Assembly (NCBI GenBank): GCA_964519015.1
Contig: CAZFHZ010000136.1
Span: forward strand, 1 to 8,547
Source: CAZFHZ01 sp964519015
Lineage (GTDB): Bacteria > Blakebacterota > Blakebacteria > Blakebacterales > CAYUVJ01
DNA length: 8,547 bases
Reading direction: 5' to 3'
Shown: positions 1 to 7,123 of the stretch, piece by piece
How positions within the stretch are numbered: the first letter of the stretch is position 1
How the letters are laid out: each line of letters begins with the position of its first letter
Notes under the pieces: generated by a model
The model's input: the letters and a program-made list of their open reading frames with translations, nothing else
The model's database searches: none
What the model was told of the DNA's origin: nothing
Made by a program: the position numbers and the translations under genes

Positions 1-505
1 CGGAGACCGGGGTCTCCGTGTCGGCGAGGAACTCCCGCGCGACGGGGATGAACCCCTCGATCATGACGGCCACCTGGCCGGCCAGCCCGACCGGCTCTTC
101 CGGCAGGTGGGGGCGCAGACTGCGCAGCCCCATACTGTACGAGGCGCTCAAGAGCCCGCAGTAGGCGTCCCCCCGGCCGTCCACCAGGTCCTGCCCGCTC
201 TCCTCGGCCGCGGCGGCAAACATGACCGGACCGGCGAAACGCTGGGCGAGCAGGGTGGCCGGTCCCTCCGGCCCGAAGTTGCCCAGATAGACCACCAGGG
301 CGTTCACCCCCGCCCGGTCCAGTTCGGTGAGCGCGGTCACCACGTCCCGCTCATGCTCGACGACGGTCGCCGCTTCGACGAGCGCCAGACCCTTTTCCTC
401 AGAGGCCGCGATCACCGCCCGGCGCCGCCGGCGGGAGAGCTCGACCGGGAAGCAGTCCCGGCTCACCGCCACGATCCCGGCCTTCACCTCGGGGATGTTG
501 GACAT
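1..505 (-). CDS. L-fucose/L-arabinose isomerase family protein, N-terminal part (runs off window)
   Basis: The reading frame opens with ATG at 505-503 and stays open to the window edge, giving 168 residues with no stop. It begins MSNIPEVKAGIVAVSRDC, followed by an Arg-rich stretch (LSRRRRRAV) and later LVVYLGNFGPEGPATLLAQR. This matches my memory of the N-terminal Rossmann-like domain of the L-fucose isomerase-related family (COG2407 type), not classical AraA. The metal-binding and catalytic residues of this family lie in the missing C-terminal part, so activity cannot be judged. A strong ribosome-binding site (AGAGGTG) lies inside the end of araD, whose stop is only 2 nt upstream, so the two genes are surely cotranscribed. 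From the araB-araD context I infer that it interconverts L-arabinose and L-ribulose, the step otherwise missing here. An L-fucose or other aldose isomerase is the alternative. Family call is fairly sure; substrate is inference. Confidence 0.8.
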   Translation of the reverse strand, partial: MSNIPEVKAGIVAVSRDCFPVELSRRRRRAVIAASEEKGLALVEAATVVEHERDVVTALTELDRAGVNALVVYLGNFGPEGPATLLAQRFAGPVMFAAAAEESGQDLVDGRGDAYCGLLSASYSMGLRSLRPHLPEEPVGLAGQVAVMIEGFIPVAREFLADTETPVS

Positions 506-507
506 GG

Positions 508-1206
508 TCACCTCTTCTGTCCGTAGTAGGCGTCGGGTCCGTGCTTGCGCTCGAAGTGCCTGCTCATCAGCCACGGCTCGAGCGGTCCGGTCCCGGGTTC
601 CAGCGCCAGGGTGAGCCAGGCGGTGCGGGCCACCTCCTCCAGCATCACGCAGTGGTAGACCGCCTCCTCGGCGGTACCTCCCCAGGCGAAGGGACCGTGC
701 CGGGCTACCAGCACCATCGGCACCAGGGCGGGGTCCAGGTCGTGGAAACGGGCCACGATCAGCTCTCCGGTGGCGGTCTCATAGTCTCCGGCGACGGCCG
801 TCTCGTCCAGCACCCCCGTGCAGGGCACCTCGGCCGGCAGCAGATCGGCGTGGGTGGTGCCCAGGACCGGTATCGGACGCCCCGCCTGGGCCCAGGCGGT
901 GGCGTAGGCGGAGTGGGTGTGGGCCACCCCGGCGATCCCGGTGAAGGAGCGGTAGAGCACGGCGTGGGTGGGGGTGTCGGAGGAGGGCTTAAGGCGTCCC
1001 TCGACCACCCGGCCGTCGAAGTCCACCACCACCATGTCGATCGGTTCCAGGTCCTCGTAGGGTACGCCGCTCGGCTTGATGGCGAACACGCCCCGCGCCC
1101 GGTCGGCGGCGCTGGCGTTGCCGAAGGTGTAGAGGACCACTCCGCGGTGGTTCAACTCCTGGTTGCAGGCCCAGGCGGTCTCCTTGAGCTTCCGGTAGTC
1201 GTCCAT
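508..1206 (-). CDS. araD: L-ribulose-5-phosphate 4-epimerase
   Basis: A class II aldolase/epimerase-fold protein of 232 residues, the usual AraD length. It converts L-ribulose 5-phosphate to D-xylulose 5-phosphate in the cytosol, feeding the pentose phosphate pathway. Visible motifs are the phosphate-binding loop FGNASAAD (28-35), KPSG (44-47), SSDTPTH (75-81, with Asp77), the zinc-binding HTHS (His96 and His98), TTHAD (Asp121, the likely catalytic acid/base), the third zinc ligand His170 in ARHGPFAWGG, and the C-terminal HFERKHGPDAYYGQ with the catalytic Tyr (about 228), all typical of AraD. The start is the ATG at 1206-1204, which shares one base with the araB stop (TGATG). A TTG one codon upstream (1209) is possible but less likely, since the ATG has the G-rich SD GGGGG at good distance. 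Complete, no anomalies; the isomerase gene follows after 2 nt. Confidence 0.95.
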   Translation of the reverse strand: MDDYRKLKETAWACNQELNHRGVVLYTFGNASAADRARGVFAIKPSGVPYEDLEPIDMVVVDFDGRVVEGRLKPSSDTPTHAVLYRSFTGIAGVAHTHSAYATAWAQAGRPIPVLGTTHADLLPAEVPCTGVLDETAVAGDYETATGELIVARFHDLDPALVPMVLVARHGPFAWGGTAEEAVYHCVMLEEVARTAWLTLALEPGTGPLEPWLMSRHFERKHGPDAYYGQKR

Positions 1207-2879
1207 CAACGCCCCCGTGGGGTGAGGTGTTCCTCCACTAACCGGCCGAGGCGCCCGTAGCGCTCATAGAGCGCCCGGTAGCGGGCGGCCCGCTCGGTGT
1301 CCGGTCGGTACTCGGTCTCGAAGCCGCTGCCCATGGCCTGCTGAGCGGCTGGCAGGTCGGGGTGGAGGCCGGCGGCGGTGGCGGCCGCCATGGCGCTGCC
1401 CAGGGCGCAGGTCTGTTCGGCCCGGGCCACCCGGATCGGCATGGCCAGCACCTCGCACACCGTCTGCATGACGAAGGGGGATTTCTTCGGGATGCCCCCC
1501 AGGGCGATCACCCCCCGGATAGGCACTCCCTCCTCCTGGAAGCGGTCGACGATCTTGCGGGCACCGAAGGCGGTCGCCTCGACCAGCGCCCGGAAGACGC
1601 GCGGGGCGTCGGAGCCTAGGTTGAGGCCGGCCAGTGCCCCCTTGAGCGCCTGGTCGGCGTACGGGGTGCGCCGCCCGTTCAGCCAGTCGAGGGCCACCAC
1701 ACCGCTCTCCTCGATCGGCAACGCGGAGGCCGCCTCCGAGAGGGCGGGGATGATGCCCTCGACCAATCGCTCCTGCTGCTCCTCCTCCAGGCCGGCCGCC
1801 TCGCCCAACCGCTCGAGCGGCCAGGCCAACAGGTCGCGGAACCAGGCGTAGACGTCGCCGAAGGCGGACTGCCCCGCCTCCATACCCAGCATACCCGGCA
1901 GGATGGAGCCGTCGACCTGGCCGCAGATCCCCCGGATCAGTCTCCCCCCCATCTCCTCGGTGGGCGCCACCAGCATGTCGCAGGTCGAAGTGCCCATCAC
2001 CTTGCACAGCTGGTAGGGTTCGATCTGCCCACCGACGGCGCCCAGATGGGCATCGAAGGCGCCGACCCCAACCGTTACCCCGGTCGGCAGCCCGAGCCGC
2101 TCCGCCCATTCGGGGGCGAGTGTGCCGGCACGTGTTTCGACCGTCCAGCTCTCGGTGTAGAGGCGTTCGCGCAGGCCGGCCAGGAGGGGATCGAGGCGGA
2201 CCAGGAAGGCTTCGGGAGGCAGGCCGCCGAAGGAAGCGTGCCACATCGCCTTGTGGCCGGCGGCGCAGCGGCTGCGCTTGAGCGTCAGCGGGTCGGTGAG
2301 GCCGGTCAGCACTGCGGTCACCCAGTCGCAGTGCTCGACCCAGGAGAAAGCGGCCTCGCGCACGCGCTCGTTGGTGCGCAGGATGTGGAGGATCTTCGAC
2401 CAGAACCACTCGGAGGAGTAGACGCCCCCGACGTACCGGGTGACGTCCTCACCCCCCCAGGTGCGGGCGAGGTGGTTGATCTCCTCGGCCTCGGCTACCG
2501 CGGTATGGTCCTTCCAGAGGAGGAACATGGCGTCGGGGTCTTCGGCGAACTCGGGCAGCAGGGCGAGCGGGGTGCCGGTGGGATCCACCGGGCCCGGGGA
2601 GGAGCCGGTGGTGTCCACCGTGATCCCGGCGATCCGCCCGGCTGTCCCATCGGGGGAGGCCGCCAGCGCCTCGCGCACGGTAGCCTCCAGTCCCTCCAGG
2701 TGATCGCGGGGATGTTGGCGGAAGCGGTTAGCGGCCGGGTCGCAGTAACGGCCCGCCTTCCAGCGGGTGAAGGGGCGGACGGCGGTGGCTACCTCCGCTC
2801 CCGAATCGGCGTCCACGATCAGGGTCCGGACCGAATCGGTCCCGAAATCGAGCCCGATGACCAGCTTCCCGGTGCTCAT
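1206..2879 (-). CDS. araB: L-ribulokinase (FGGY family carbohydrate kinase)
   Basis: A 557-residue FGGY kinase, about the normal AraB length. It phosphorylates L-ribulose with ATP to L-ribulose 5-phosphate, the substrate of the next gene. The N-terminal FGGY domain has the phosphate loop GLDFGTDSVR (9-18) and the AraB-type segments RWKAGRYCDPAANRFRQHP (39-57), VDTTGSSPGPVD (88-99) and FLLWKDHTA (119-127). The likely catalytic base is Asp276 in GAFDAHLG. The C-terminal ATPase half has KVMGTSTCDM (293-302), AWFRDLLAWP and VIALGGIPKKSPF. The WKDHTA and CDPA motifs favour ribulokinase over xylulokinase or glycerol kinase. I chose the ATG at 2879-2877, which has GGGAGG five bases upstream; an adjacent in-frame GTG (2882) would sit too close to that site. 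It is first in the operon, its stop overlaps the araD start, and a palindrome lies just upstream. Confidence 0.96.
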   Translation of the reverse strand: MSTGKLVIGLDFGTDSVRTLIVDADSGAEVATAVRPFTRWKAGRYCDPAANRFRQHPRDHLEGLEATVREALAASPDGTAGRIAGITVDTTGSSPGPVDPTGTPLALLPEFAEDPDAMFLLWKDHTAVAEAEEINHLARTWGGEDVTRYVGGVYSSEWFWSKILHILRTNERVREAAFSWVEHCDWVTAVLTGLTDPLTLKRSRCAAGHKAMWHASFGGLPPEAFLVRLDPLLAGLRERLYTESWTVETRAGTLAPEWAERLGLPTGVTVGVGAFDAHLGAVGGQIEPYQLCKVMGTSTCDMLVAPTEEMGGRLIRGICGQVDGSILPGMLGMEAGQSAFGDVYAWFRDLLAWPLERLGEAAGLEEEQQERLVEGIIPALSEAASALPIEESGVVALDWLNGRRTPYADQALKGALAGLNLGSDAPRVFRALVEATAFGARKIVDRFQEEGVPIRGVIALGGIPKKSPFVMQTVCEVLAMPIRVARAEQTCALGSAMAAATAAGLHPDLPAAQQAMGSGFETEYRPDTERAARYRALYERYGRLGRLVEEHLTPRGR

Positions 2880-2892
2880 CACGTCCTCCCGG

Positions 2893-2909
2893 ATGGGATG
2901 TCATCCCAT
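2893..2909. promoter_or_regulatory. 17-bp perfect palindrome, candidate operator of the araB operon
   Basis: The sequence ATGGGATGTCATCCCAT is a perfect inverted repeat: 8-bp arms around one central base. It ends about 13 nt before the araB ATG, just upstream of the GGGAGG ribosome-binding site, and abuts the proposed -10 box, so it would cover the transcription start. That is a classic repressor position. It resembles neither the Bacillus AraR operator nor AraC half-sites as I know them. No regulator gene for it is in the window. A hairpin acting in the short leader RNA is possible but less likely with a one-base loop. Confidence 0.6.
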
Positions 2910-2938
2910 TCCTACCACCCGGAAGGTATCGGCGTAAA
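2909..2938 (-). promoter_or_regulatory. Possible sigma-70-type promoter of araB-araD-isomerase
   Basis: On the minus strand TTTACG (2938-2933) is followed after 18 nt by TAGGAA (2914-2909). Both match the -35 and -10 consensus only in part. Transcription would start near 2902, in the middle of the palindrome, leaving a leader of about 23 nt that holds the ribosome-binding site. The position fits well, but the boxes are weak; the only other room for a promoter is the 79-nt gap to the DUF3788 gene or further upstream. Confidence 0.35.
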
Positions 2939-2958
2939 CCGCGGGCTGCAGTACAGGC

Positions 2959-3378
2959 TCAACTGGCCATCTTGGCGGCGGCCAGCCGCTTGATGCTGCC
3001 CAGGTCCTTTCCTTCCCGGACTTCGAGCCGGACACCCTTCCCCGATGCGAACTTCGGTGCCTTCCGGATGAGCTCGACATCCCTGGTGGCCAGACCGGCC
3101 TGGCGGGCCATCCGGATGACATCCTCGCCCAAGGTGAAGGCGACCAGGAAGTGCCCCGGCTGGGGGACGAGGTAGAGCACGGTCCGCTGCCGCTGCATGA
3201 GCCGCAGGGACCAGCCGAAATTGTGCTCGGAGAAATGCCATTTCTCGCTCAGGGGAGCGTATTCGGCCCGCAGAAACTTCATCAGTCTATCCCAGAAGGT
3301 CTGGCTCTCTCCGATCATCCCGACCAACTCTTCCCGGCCGGGTTCCTTCGGTCCAACCGCCGACAGCTTCTGTGTCAT
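2959..3378 (-). CDS. DUF3788 family protein
   Basis: A 139-residue soluble protein with no signal peptide or membrane segment. The pattern FWDRLMKFLRAEYAPLSEKWHF (28-49), then FGWSLRLMQRQRTVLYLVPQPGHFLVAFTLGE (54-85), matches the DUF3788 family as I remember it: a conserved GWSLR segment followed by strands ending in an LG(E/K) motif. A helical stretch and KGVRLEVREGKDLGSIKRL (114-132) close the protein, also typical. The family has no firmly known biochemical role. The ATG at 3378 is the only start, since a stop lies three codons upstream; its ribosome-binding site is weak. It lies on the same strand as araB, with a 79-nt gap holding the likely araB promoter, so it is probably a separate unit with no evident link to arabinose use. 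Length fits a complete gene. Confidence 0.8.
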   Translation of the reverse strand: MTQKLSAVGPKEPGREELVGMIGESQTFWDRLMKFLRAEYAPLSEKWHFSEHNFGWSLRLMQRQRTVLYLVPQPGHFLVAFTLGEDVIRMARQAGLATRDVELIRKAPKFASGKGVRLEVREGKDLGSIKRLAAAKMAS

Positions 3379-3642
3379 CTGGACTCACAATCCGTTCCGG
3401 GCTTGAGGGATCCGGCAAGTGGCGCGTGGAGAAGATGCCGGTGGGGCGTGACGCATGCTGGCAGGCACCCTGGACACATGGGACACCTGAAAGATCGTCG
3501 ATGGGAGGTCGAGAACCTAGTCCGTTCACGATTCGGATAGAACTTATCGGCGCCCCACCCGTACCCTCTGGCAGCCGCCCATCACTCCGGGTCGTCCTCC
3601 ACGGGCCGCCCGGAGGGTCCGGAAACGGAGGGACCGCACCGC
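3379..3642. other. Divergent intergenic region between the DUF3788 gene and the ABC exporter operon
   Basis: These 264 bases separate two divergent genes and must hold promoters for both, yet I see no convincing -35/-10 pair on either strand. The part around 3520-3550 is somewhat AT-richer (for example GGATAGAACTTATC) and is the likeliest promoter area for the exporter operon. A short direct repeat GGACAC occurs at 3471-3476 and again at 3481-3486. The AT-rich palindrome found upstream of the winged-helix operon is not repeated here. No small coding frame with a ribosome-binding site stands out. Confidence 0.4.
3627..3632 (+). promoter_or_regulatory. Ribosome-binding site that supports the TTG start of the first ABC ATPase
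   Basis: GGAGGG sits 10 nt before the TTG at 3643, a slightly long but usable spacing. No ATG or GTG in the same frame lies close upstream, and the next in-frame GTG (3664) would cut off the first beta strand of the ATPase domain. This makes TTG the best start. Confidence 0.6.
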
Positions 3643-4569
3643 TTGTCCGTCACGCTGCGCGAAGTGACCGTCACCTACGGCACGCTCAAGGCGGTGGACG
3701 CCTTCAGCGCCAGCTTCCCCCCCGGTTCGACCGGCCTGCTGGGGCCGAACGGGGCGGGCAAATCGAGCCTGATCAAGGGACTGCTCGGACTGGTCCCCCT
3801 GGCCGGGGGGGCGGCCGAAGTGCTCGGGGTGGACGTGCGCAGCCACCCGGCGGCGGTGCGCCAGAAGGTCGGCTACATGCCCGAGGACGACGCCCTCATC
3901 CCCGGCCTGACCGGGGTGGGGATGGTCCAGTACGCGGGTGAGTTGTGCGGCATGACGGCCGTCGATGCCATGCAGCGGGCCCACGAGGTGCTTTTCCTGA
4001 CCGGGTTGGAAGAGGCCCGCTACCGCAAGGTCGAGACCTACTCCTCCGGCATGAAGCAGCGGATCAAGCTGGCCCAGGCGCTGGTGCACGACCCGCGCCT
4101 GCTTTTCCTGGACGAACCCACCAGCGGCATGGACCCCAAGGGACGGCAGGAGATGCTCGATCTGATCCGCGACATCGCGGAGCAGGGGAGCATGAGCATC
4201 GTGGTGGCCACCCACATCCTGATCGACGTGGAGCGCACCTGCGAGCGGGTGGTCATCATGAACCGCGGGCGGGTACTGCGCGAGAGTCCCATGGAGGAAC
4301 TGCGCGGCAGCTACGCCGAGGCCTACACGGTGCGCATCGAGGGGGACCGGGAGCGTTTCCGGTCCGCCCTCCAGTCGGCCGGTTGCACGGTGGCCGACAC
4401 AGAACGCCTCCACCTGGAAGTGACCCTCCCCGAGGGGACCGACACCGACCTGATCCTGGCCGCCGCCCGCGACAGCGGGGTGGGGCTGCGCCGGCTGGCC
4501 TCCAGCGTCCAGACCTTGGAGGATGTCTTCCTCAAGCTGATCGGAGAGGACGACCATGCCGGTCTATGA
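3643..4569 (+). CDS. ABC-2 type exporter, ATP-binding protein (first of two)
   Basis: A 308-residue cytoplasmic ATPase subunit of an ABC-2 type transporter. Visible motifs are Walker A GPNGAGKS (34-41), a Q-loop region with Glu in place of Gln (VGYMPEDD, 76-83), signature YSSGMKQR (133-140), Walker B LLFLDEP (153-159, catalytic Glu158), D-loop SGMD (161-164) and switch His191 in ATHI. The YSSGM signature and GYMPE Q-loop are usual in NatA/CcmA-like export ATPases. Residues from about 215 form the C-terminal extension common in such exporters, ending in TLEDVFLKLIGED. Translation starts at TTG. The end overlaps the downstream permease by 14 nt, so the two are translationally coupled. All catalytic residues are present and the protein looks active. 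The exported substrate is unknown. It is paralogous to the ATPase at 5401-6318, with stretches of nearly identical DNA around Walker A and the signature. Confidence 0.93.
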   Translation: MSVTLREVTVTYGTLKAVDAFSASFPPGSTGLLGPNGAGKSSLIKGLLGLVPLAGGAAEVLGVDVRSHPAAVRQKVGYMPEDDALIPGLTGVGMVQYAGELCGMTAVDAMQRAHEVLFLTGLEEARYRKVETYSSGMKQRIKLAQALVHDPRLLFLDEPTSGMDPKGRQEMLDLIRDIAEQGSMSIVVATHILIDVERTCERVVIMNRGRVLRESPMEELRGSYAEAYTVRIEGDRERFRSALQSAGCTVADTERLHLEVTLPEGTDTDLILAAARDSGVGLRRLASSVQTLEDVFLKLIGEDDHAGL

Positions 4570-5404
4570 GGAGACCTACCGCGGCTGGGCCGGTACCCTG
4601 GCCCCCAGGCCCCGGAGCTGGTGGATCATCGCCCGGACCGGGGTGCGCCTGCAGTGGCGCCGGGGGATGATGGTGCTGCTGATGATCTCGGCCCTCCCCT
4701 TCGTGGTCCGGGCCTTCCAGATCTACGCCTCGACCCGGCTGCAGAACTGGGCGGAACTGGCTGAGGCGGTCCAGCAGCTAAAGGTGGATGCCGGCTTCTT
4801 CGCCGCCTTCCTGCACGGGCAGGTCTTCTTCCTGCTGCTGACCACCGTGATCTCCGGTGCCGGTCTGATCGCCAACGATCGCCGCTTCCACGCTCTGCCG
4901 CTCTACTTCTCCAAGCCGGTGACCCTCTGGGACTACCTGCTCGGAAAGACCCTGGTCGTGGCCGTTTACGGTATGCTGGTCACCCTGGTCCCGGCCGTGC
5001 TCCTCCTGTTGATGCGCCTGGCCCTGTCGGCCGATGCGACCTTCTTCCAGGAGTATTGGTGGGTGCTCTTCGCGATCGTGGGGCAGTCGCTGCTGATGAT
5101 CCTCCCGCTGATCGGACTGGTGCTGGTGCTCTCGGCGGGAGCGGGGAGCGCACGTTCGGCGGCCATCCTCTGCTTCGCCCTCTGGATGGTGCCCGACATC
5201 TTCCGCGCCATCCTCTCGGGTATCACGGGCCTGGGCTACTTCTCCCTCCCCACCCTGCTGCGTCAGACCGGGGCGCTCCTCTTCGGACTCGATCCCCCCT
5301 TCCGCACCTCCCCCTGGGCGAGCCTGGGTGTACTGGTCGGGCTCACGGTCCTGGCCGTGCTCGTGCTCCGGACGCGGATCCGCCCCACGGAGGTGGTGAC
5401 GTGA
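4556..5404 (+). CDS. ABC-2 type exporter, membrane (permease) subunit 1
   Basis: A 282-residue membrane protein with a cytoplasmic N-terminal tail beginning MPVYEETYRGWAG, a Tyr-rich opening common in ABC-2 permeases of this kind. I see about six hydrophobic segments, near residues 38-55, 84-105, 131-154, 167-194, 200-220 and 256-272. The segment GLIANDRRFHALPLYFSKPVTLWDYLLGK (103-131) is the classic ABC-2 amphipathic stretch before the third helix: a charged turn, then LxxSKPV and a Gly-Lys. The ATG at 4556 lies inside the end of the upstream ATPase and has the site GGAGAGGA; its stop overlaps the next ATPase start as GTGA. It should pair with the upstream ATPase, or with both ATPases as one half of a heteromeric channel. 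Substrate not readable. Confidence 0.88.
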   Translation: MPVYEETYRGWAGTLAPRPRSWWIIARTGVRLQWRRGMMVLLMISALPFVVRAFQIYASTRLQNWAELAEAVQQLKVDAGFFAAFLHGQVFFLLLTTVISGAGLIANDRRFHALPLYFSKPVTLWDYLLGKTLVVAVYGMLVTLVPAVLLLLMRLALSADATFFQEYWWVLFAIVGQSLLMILPLIGLVLVLSAGAGSARSAAILCFALWMVPDIFRAILSGITGLGYFSLPTLLRQTGALLFGLDPPFRTSPWASLGVLVGLTVLAVLVLRTRIRPTEVVT

Positions 5405-6318
5405 GGATCGAGGCCCGCGACCTCTCGAAGTGGTACGGCCAGGTCATCGGGGTCAACCACCTCGCCTTCGACCTGGGACCCGGGGTGACCGGTTTCCTGG
5501 GGCCGAACGGGGCGGGGAAGACCACCCTGCTGCGCCTGATGACCGGTCAGTTGAAACCGAGCCAGGGCACGGTGAGCCTGGACGGGCAGCCGGTCTGGGA
5601 CAATCCCGAACGGATGCGTCAGGTCGGCTACTGCCCGGAGGCGGACGCCTTCTGGGGCTACCTGACCGGACGGGAGTTTGTCACCGCGCTCCTCCGGCTC
5701 AACGGGTACGGCCCGGCCGAGGCCGCCCGGCGGGCCAGCGGGGCCATCGCCGAGGTGGACATGGCGGAGGCGTGCGACCGGCGGATCGCCGCCTACAGCA
5801 AGGGGATGCGTCAGCGCATCAAGCTGGCCCAGGCGATCGCCCACGACCCGGAGGTGCTCTTCCTGGACGAGCCCCTGAACGGGATGGACCCGCTCGGCCG
5901 GCGGGCCATCATCGACCTGGTCCAGCGCCTGGGGGCCGAGGGACGCACGGTGGTGGTCTCCAGCCACATCCTCCACGAGGTGGAGGCGATGACCGACACC
6001 ATCCTGCTGATCAACCACGGCCGGATGCTGGCCGAGGGGAACATCTACGAGATCCGGCGGCTCATCGACACCCATCCGCTGCAGGTCACCATCCGCTGCG
6101 ACAACGTGAACGTGTTGACCGCCCGGCTGCTCGAGTACGACGACGTCAAGAGCGTCCATTTCGACCGGGAGCGCCATCAGCTCACCGTCGAGACCGTCCG
6201 CCCCGAGGAGTTCCACCGCCGGTTACCGGCCCTGGCCCTCGAACACGGGGTGAAGGTCCATTCCTTGTGGTCACCCGACGAGAGCCTCGAAGCGGTCTTC
6301 GGCTACCTGGTGAGGTGA
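5401..6318 (+). CDS. ABC-2 type exporter, ATP-binding protein (second of two)
   Basis: A 305-residue ATPase subunit. Walker A is GPNGAGKT (34-41), the Q-loop region VGYCPEAD (75-82, again Glu for Gln), signature YSKGMRQR (132-139), Walker B VLFLDEP (152-158, Glu157), D-loop NGMD (160-163) and switch His189 in SSHI. The frame is open far upstream, but GTG at 5401 is the right start: it gives the expected first strand (MRIEARDLSKWYG), follows a strong GGAGGT site and overlaps the permease stop as GTGA. The C-terminal extension (about 207-305) ends in SLEAVFGYLVR, the usual export-ATPase ending. The D-loop PLNGMD instead of the common PTSGLD/PTSGMD is a small oddity. All catalytic residues are present, so the exporter does not show the degenerate ATP site of many heterodimeric ABC exporters. 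Confidence 0.93.
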   Translation: MRIEARDLSKWYGQVIGVNHLAFDLGPGVTGFLGPNGAGKTTLLRLMTGQLKPSQGTVSLDGQPVWDNPERMRQVGYCPEADAFWGYLTGREFVTALLRLNGYGPAEAARRASGAIAEVDMAEACDRRIAAYSKGMRQRIKLAQAIAHDPEVLFLDEPLNGMDPLGRRAIIDLVQRLGAEGRTVVVSSHILHEVEAMTDTILLINHGRMLAEGNIYEIRRLIDTHPLQVTIRCDNVNVLTARLLEYDDVKSVHFDRERHQLTVETVRPEEFHRRLPALALEHGVKVHSLWSPDESLEAVFGYLVR

Positions 6319-6322
6319 GAGG

Positions 6323-7123
6323 ATGGGCGCCCTGCTGAATCTCTTCCTGCGCAACGGGTTGAAGAGCCGGCGCACCTGGTGGATGGCCCTGCTGGGGCTC
6401 TTCCCGGTCGGAGTAGCGATGCTTCTCTGGCTGCTCAGACCCCTCATCGAGAAGGACGGAGCCACTCTCTGGGGGCTCTTCCCGCCGCTGGGCCTGATGT
6501 TCTTCCTCAACCTGCTCCTGCCGCTGATGACCATCTTCGTCGGCACGGCGGTGATTACCGACGAGGTGGAGGAGCGCACGCTCGGCTACCTGCTGACCCG
6601 CCCCGTACCGCGCGGACAGGTCGTCCTGGCCAAGCTGACCGCCGGCTTTCTGACCCTGGGCGCGGTGCTGGTCCTCTCACTGCTGGCCAGCTATACCGTG
6701 CTGGTGCTCGCCGAGGGGGTGTCGGCCTGGGGACGGAACCTGGGACTGCTGCTCCGGGCCGAAGGGGTGCTGCTACTGGGGCTGGCTGCCTATCTGGCGC
6801 TCTTCGCCCTGCTGGGCGGTCTCTTCAAACGGGCCGTCTGGGTGGGCCTGCTCTTCGCTTTCGGCTGGGAACGGCTGGTGGCCATGCTACCGGGGAACAT
6901 CAAGCTGGCCACCGTGATCCACTACCTCCACCGACTCTTCCCGATCACCGAGCAGGGGCGGGGAGGGGACATCCGCAGCCTGATCTTCGGCGCTCCCGCC
7001 CCCCCCGTGGAGATCTCCGAAGGGACCGCCCTGCTGGTGCTCCTCGCCCTGACCGCGCTCTTCGCCCTGCTGGCCGCCCGCCTGCTCAGCTGGAAGGAGT
7101 ACCGGCTGGAGCAGGGGGAGTGA
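6323..7123 (+). CDS. ABC-2 type exporter, membrane (permease) subunit 2
   Basis: A 266-residue membrane protein with about six hydrophobic segments, near residues 19-39, 54-78, 106-130, 145-166, 170-182 and 236-254. The stretch ITDEVEERTLGYLLTRPVPRGQVVLAK (78-104) is the hallmark of ABC-2 family permeases: an acidic (E/D)E..TL..LL motif followed by (S/T)RPV.R and a lysine before the next helix. A loop between the last two helices (about 183-235) holds WERLVAMLPGNIKLATVIHYLHRLFP and is probably extracytoplasmic. It starts 4 nt after the preceding ATPase, with GAGGTG about seven bases before the ATG. It differs clearly from the first permease (shorter, without the Tyr-rich N-terminus), so the channel is likely a heterodimer or there are two related transporters. 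It ends the operon; I see no clear intrinsic terminator in the 71 nt to the convergent regulator. Confidence 0.88.
   Translation: MGALLNLFLRNGLKSRRTWWMALLGLFPVGVAMLLWLLRPLIEKDGATLWGLFPPLGLMFFLNLLLPLMTIFVGTAVITDEVEERTLGYLLTRPVPRGQVVLAKLTAGFLTLGAVLVLSLLASYTVLVLAEGVSAWGRNLGLLLRAEGVLLLGLAAYLALFALLGGLFKRAVWVGLLFAFGWERLVAMLPGNIKLATVIHYLHRLFPITEQGRGGDIRSLIFGAPAPPVEISEGTALLVLLALTALFALLAARLLSWKEYRLEQGE

Noticed and set aside
541..1260. Long plus-strand frame opposite araD (239 codons), and similar long frames opposite araB
   Set aside because: These are antisense shadows typical of GC-rich DNA; the translations are Gly/His/Val- or Arg/Pro-rich without domain motifs, while the minus strand encodes clear AraD and AraB.
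3379..3642. A copy of the AT-rich regulator palindrome upstream of the exporter operon
   Set aside because: I looked for the CTAATGT/ACATTAG arms and the CTTTA core and found none, so direct control of the exporter by the winged-helix protein is not supported by a shared site.
3544..4557. 337-codon minus-strand frame opposite the first ABC ATPase
   Set aside because: It is an antisense shadow of an unambiguous ATPase; composition is low in hydrophobic order, rich in His/Gly/Gln, and no family is recognisable.
5056..5400. Upstream extension of the second ATPase frame, which stays open to 5056
   Set aside because: It lies wholly within the first permease in another frame, its translation is Pro/Arg/Gly-rich shadow sequence, and GTG at 5401 has a strong ribosome-binding site and gives the standard ATPase N-terminus.
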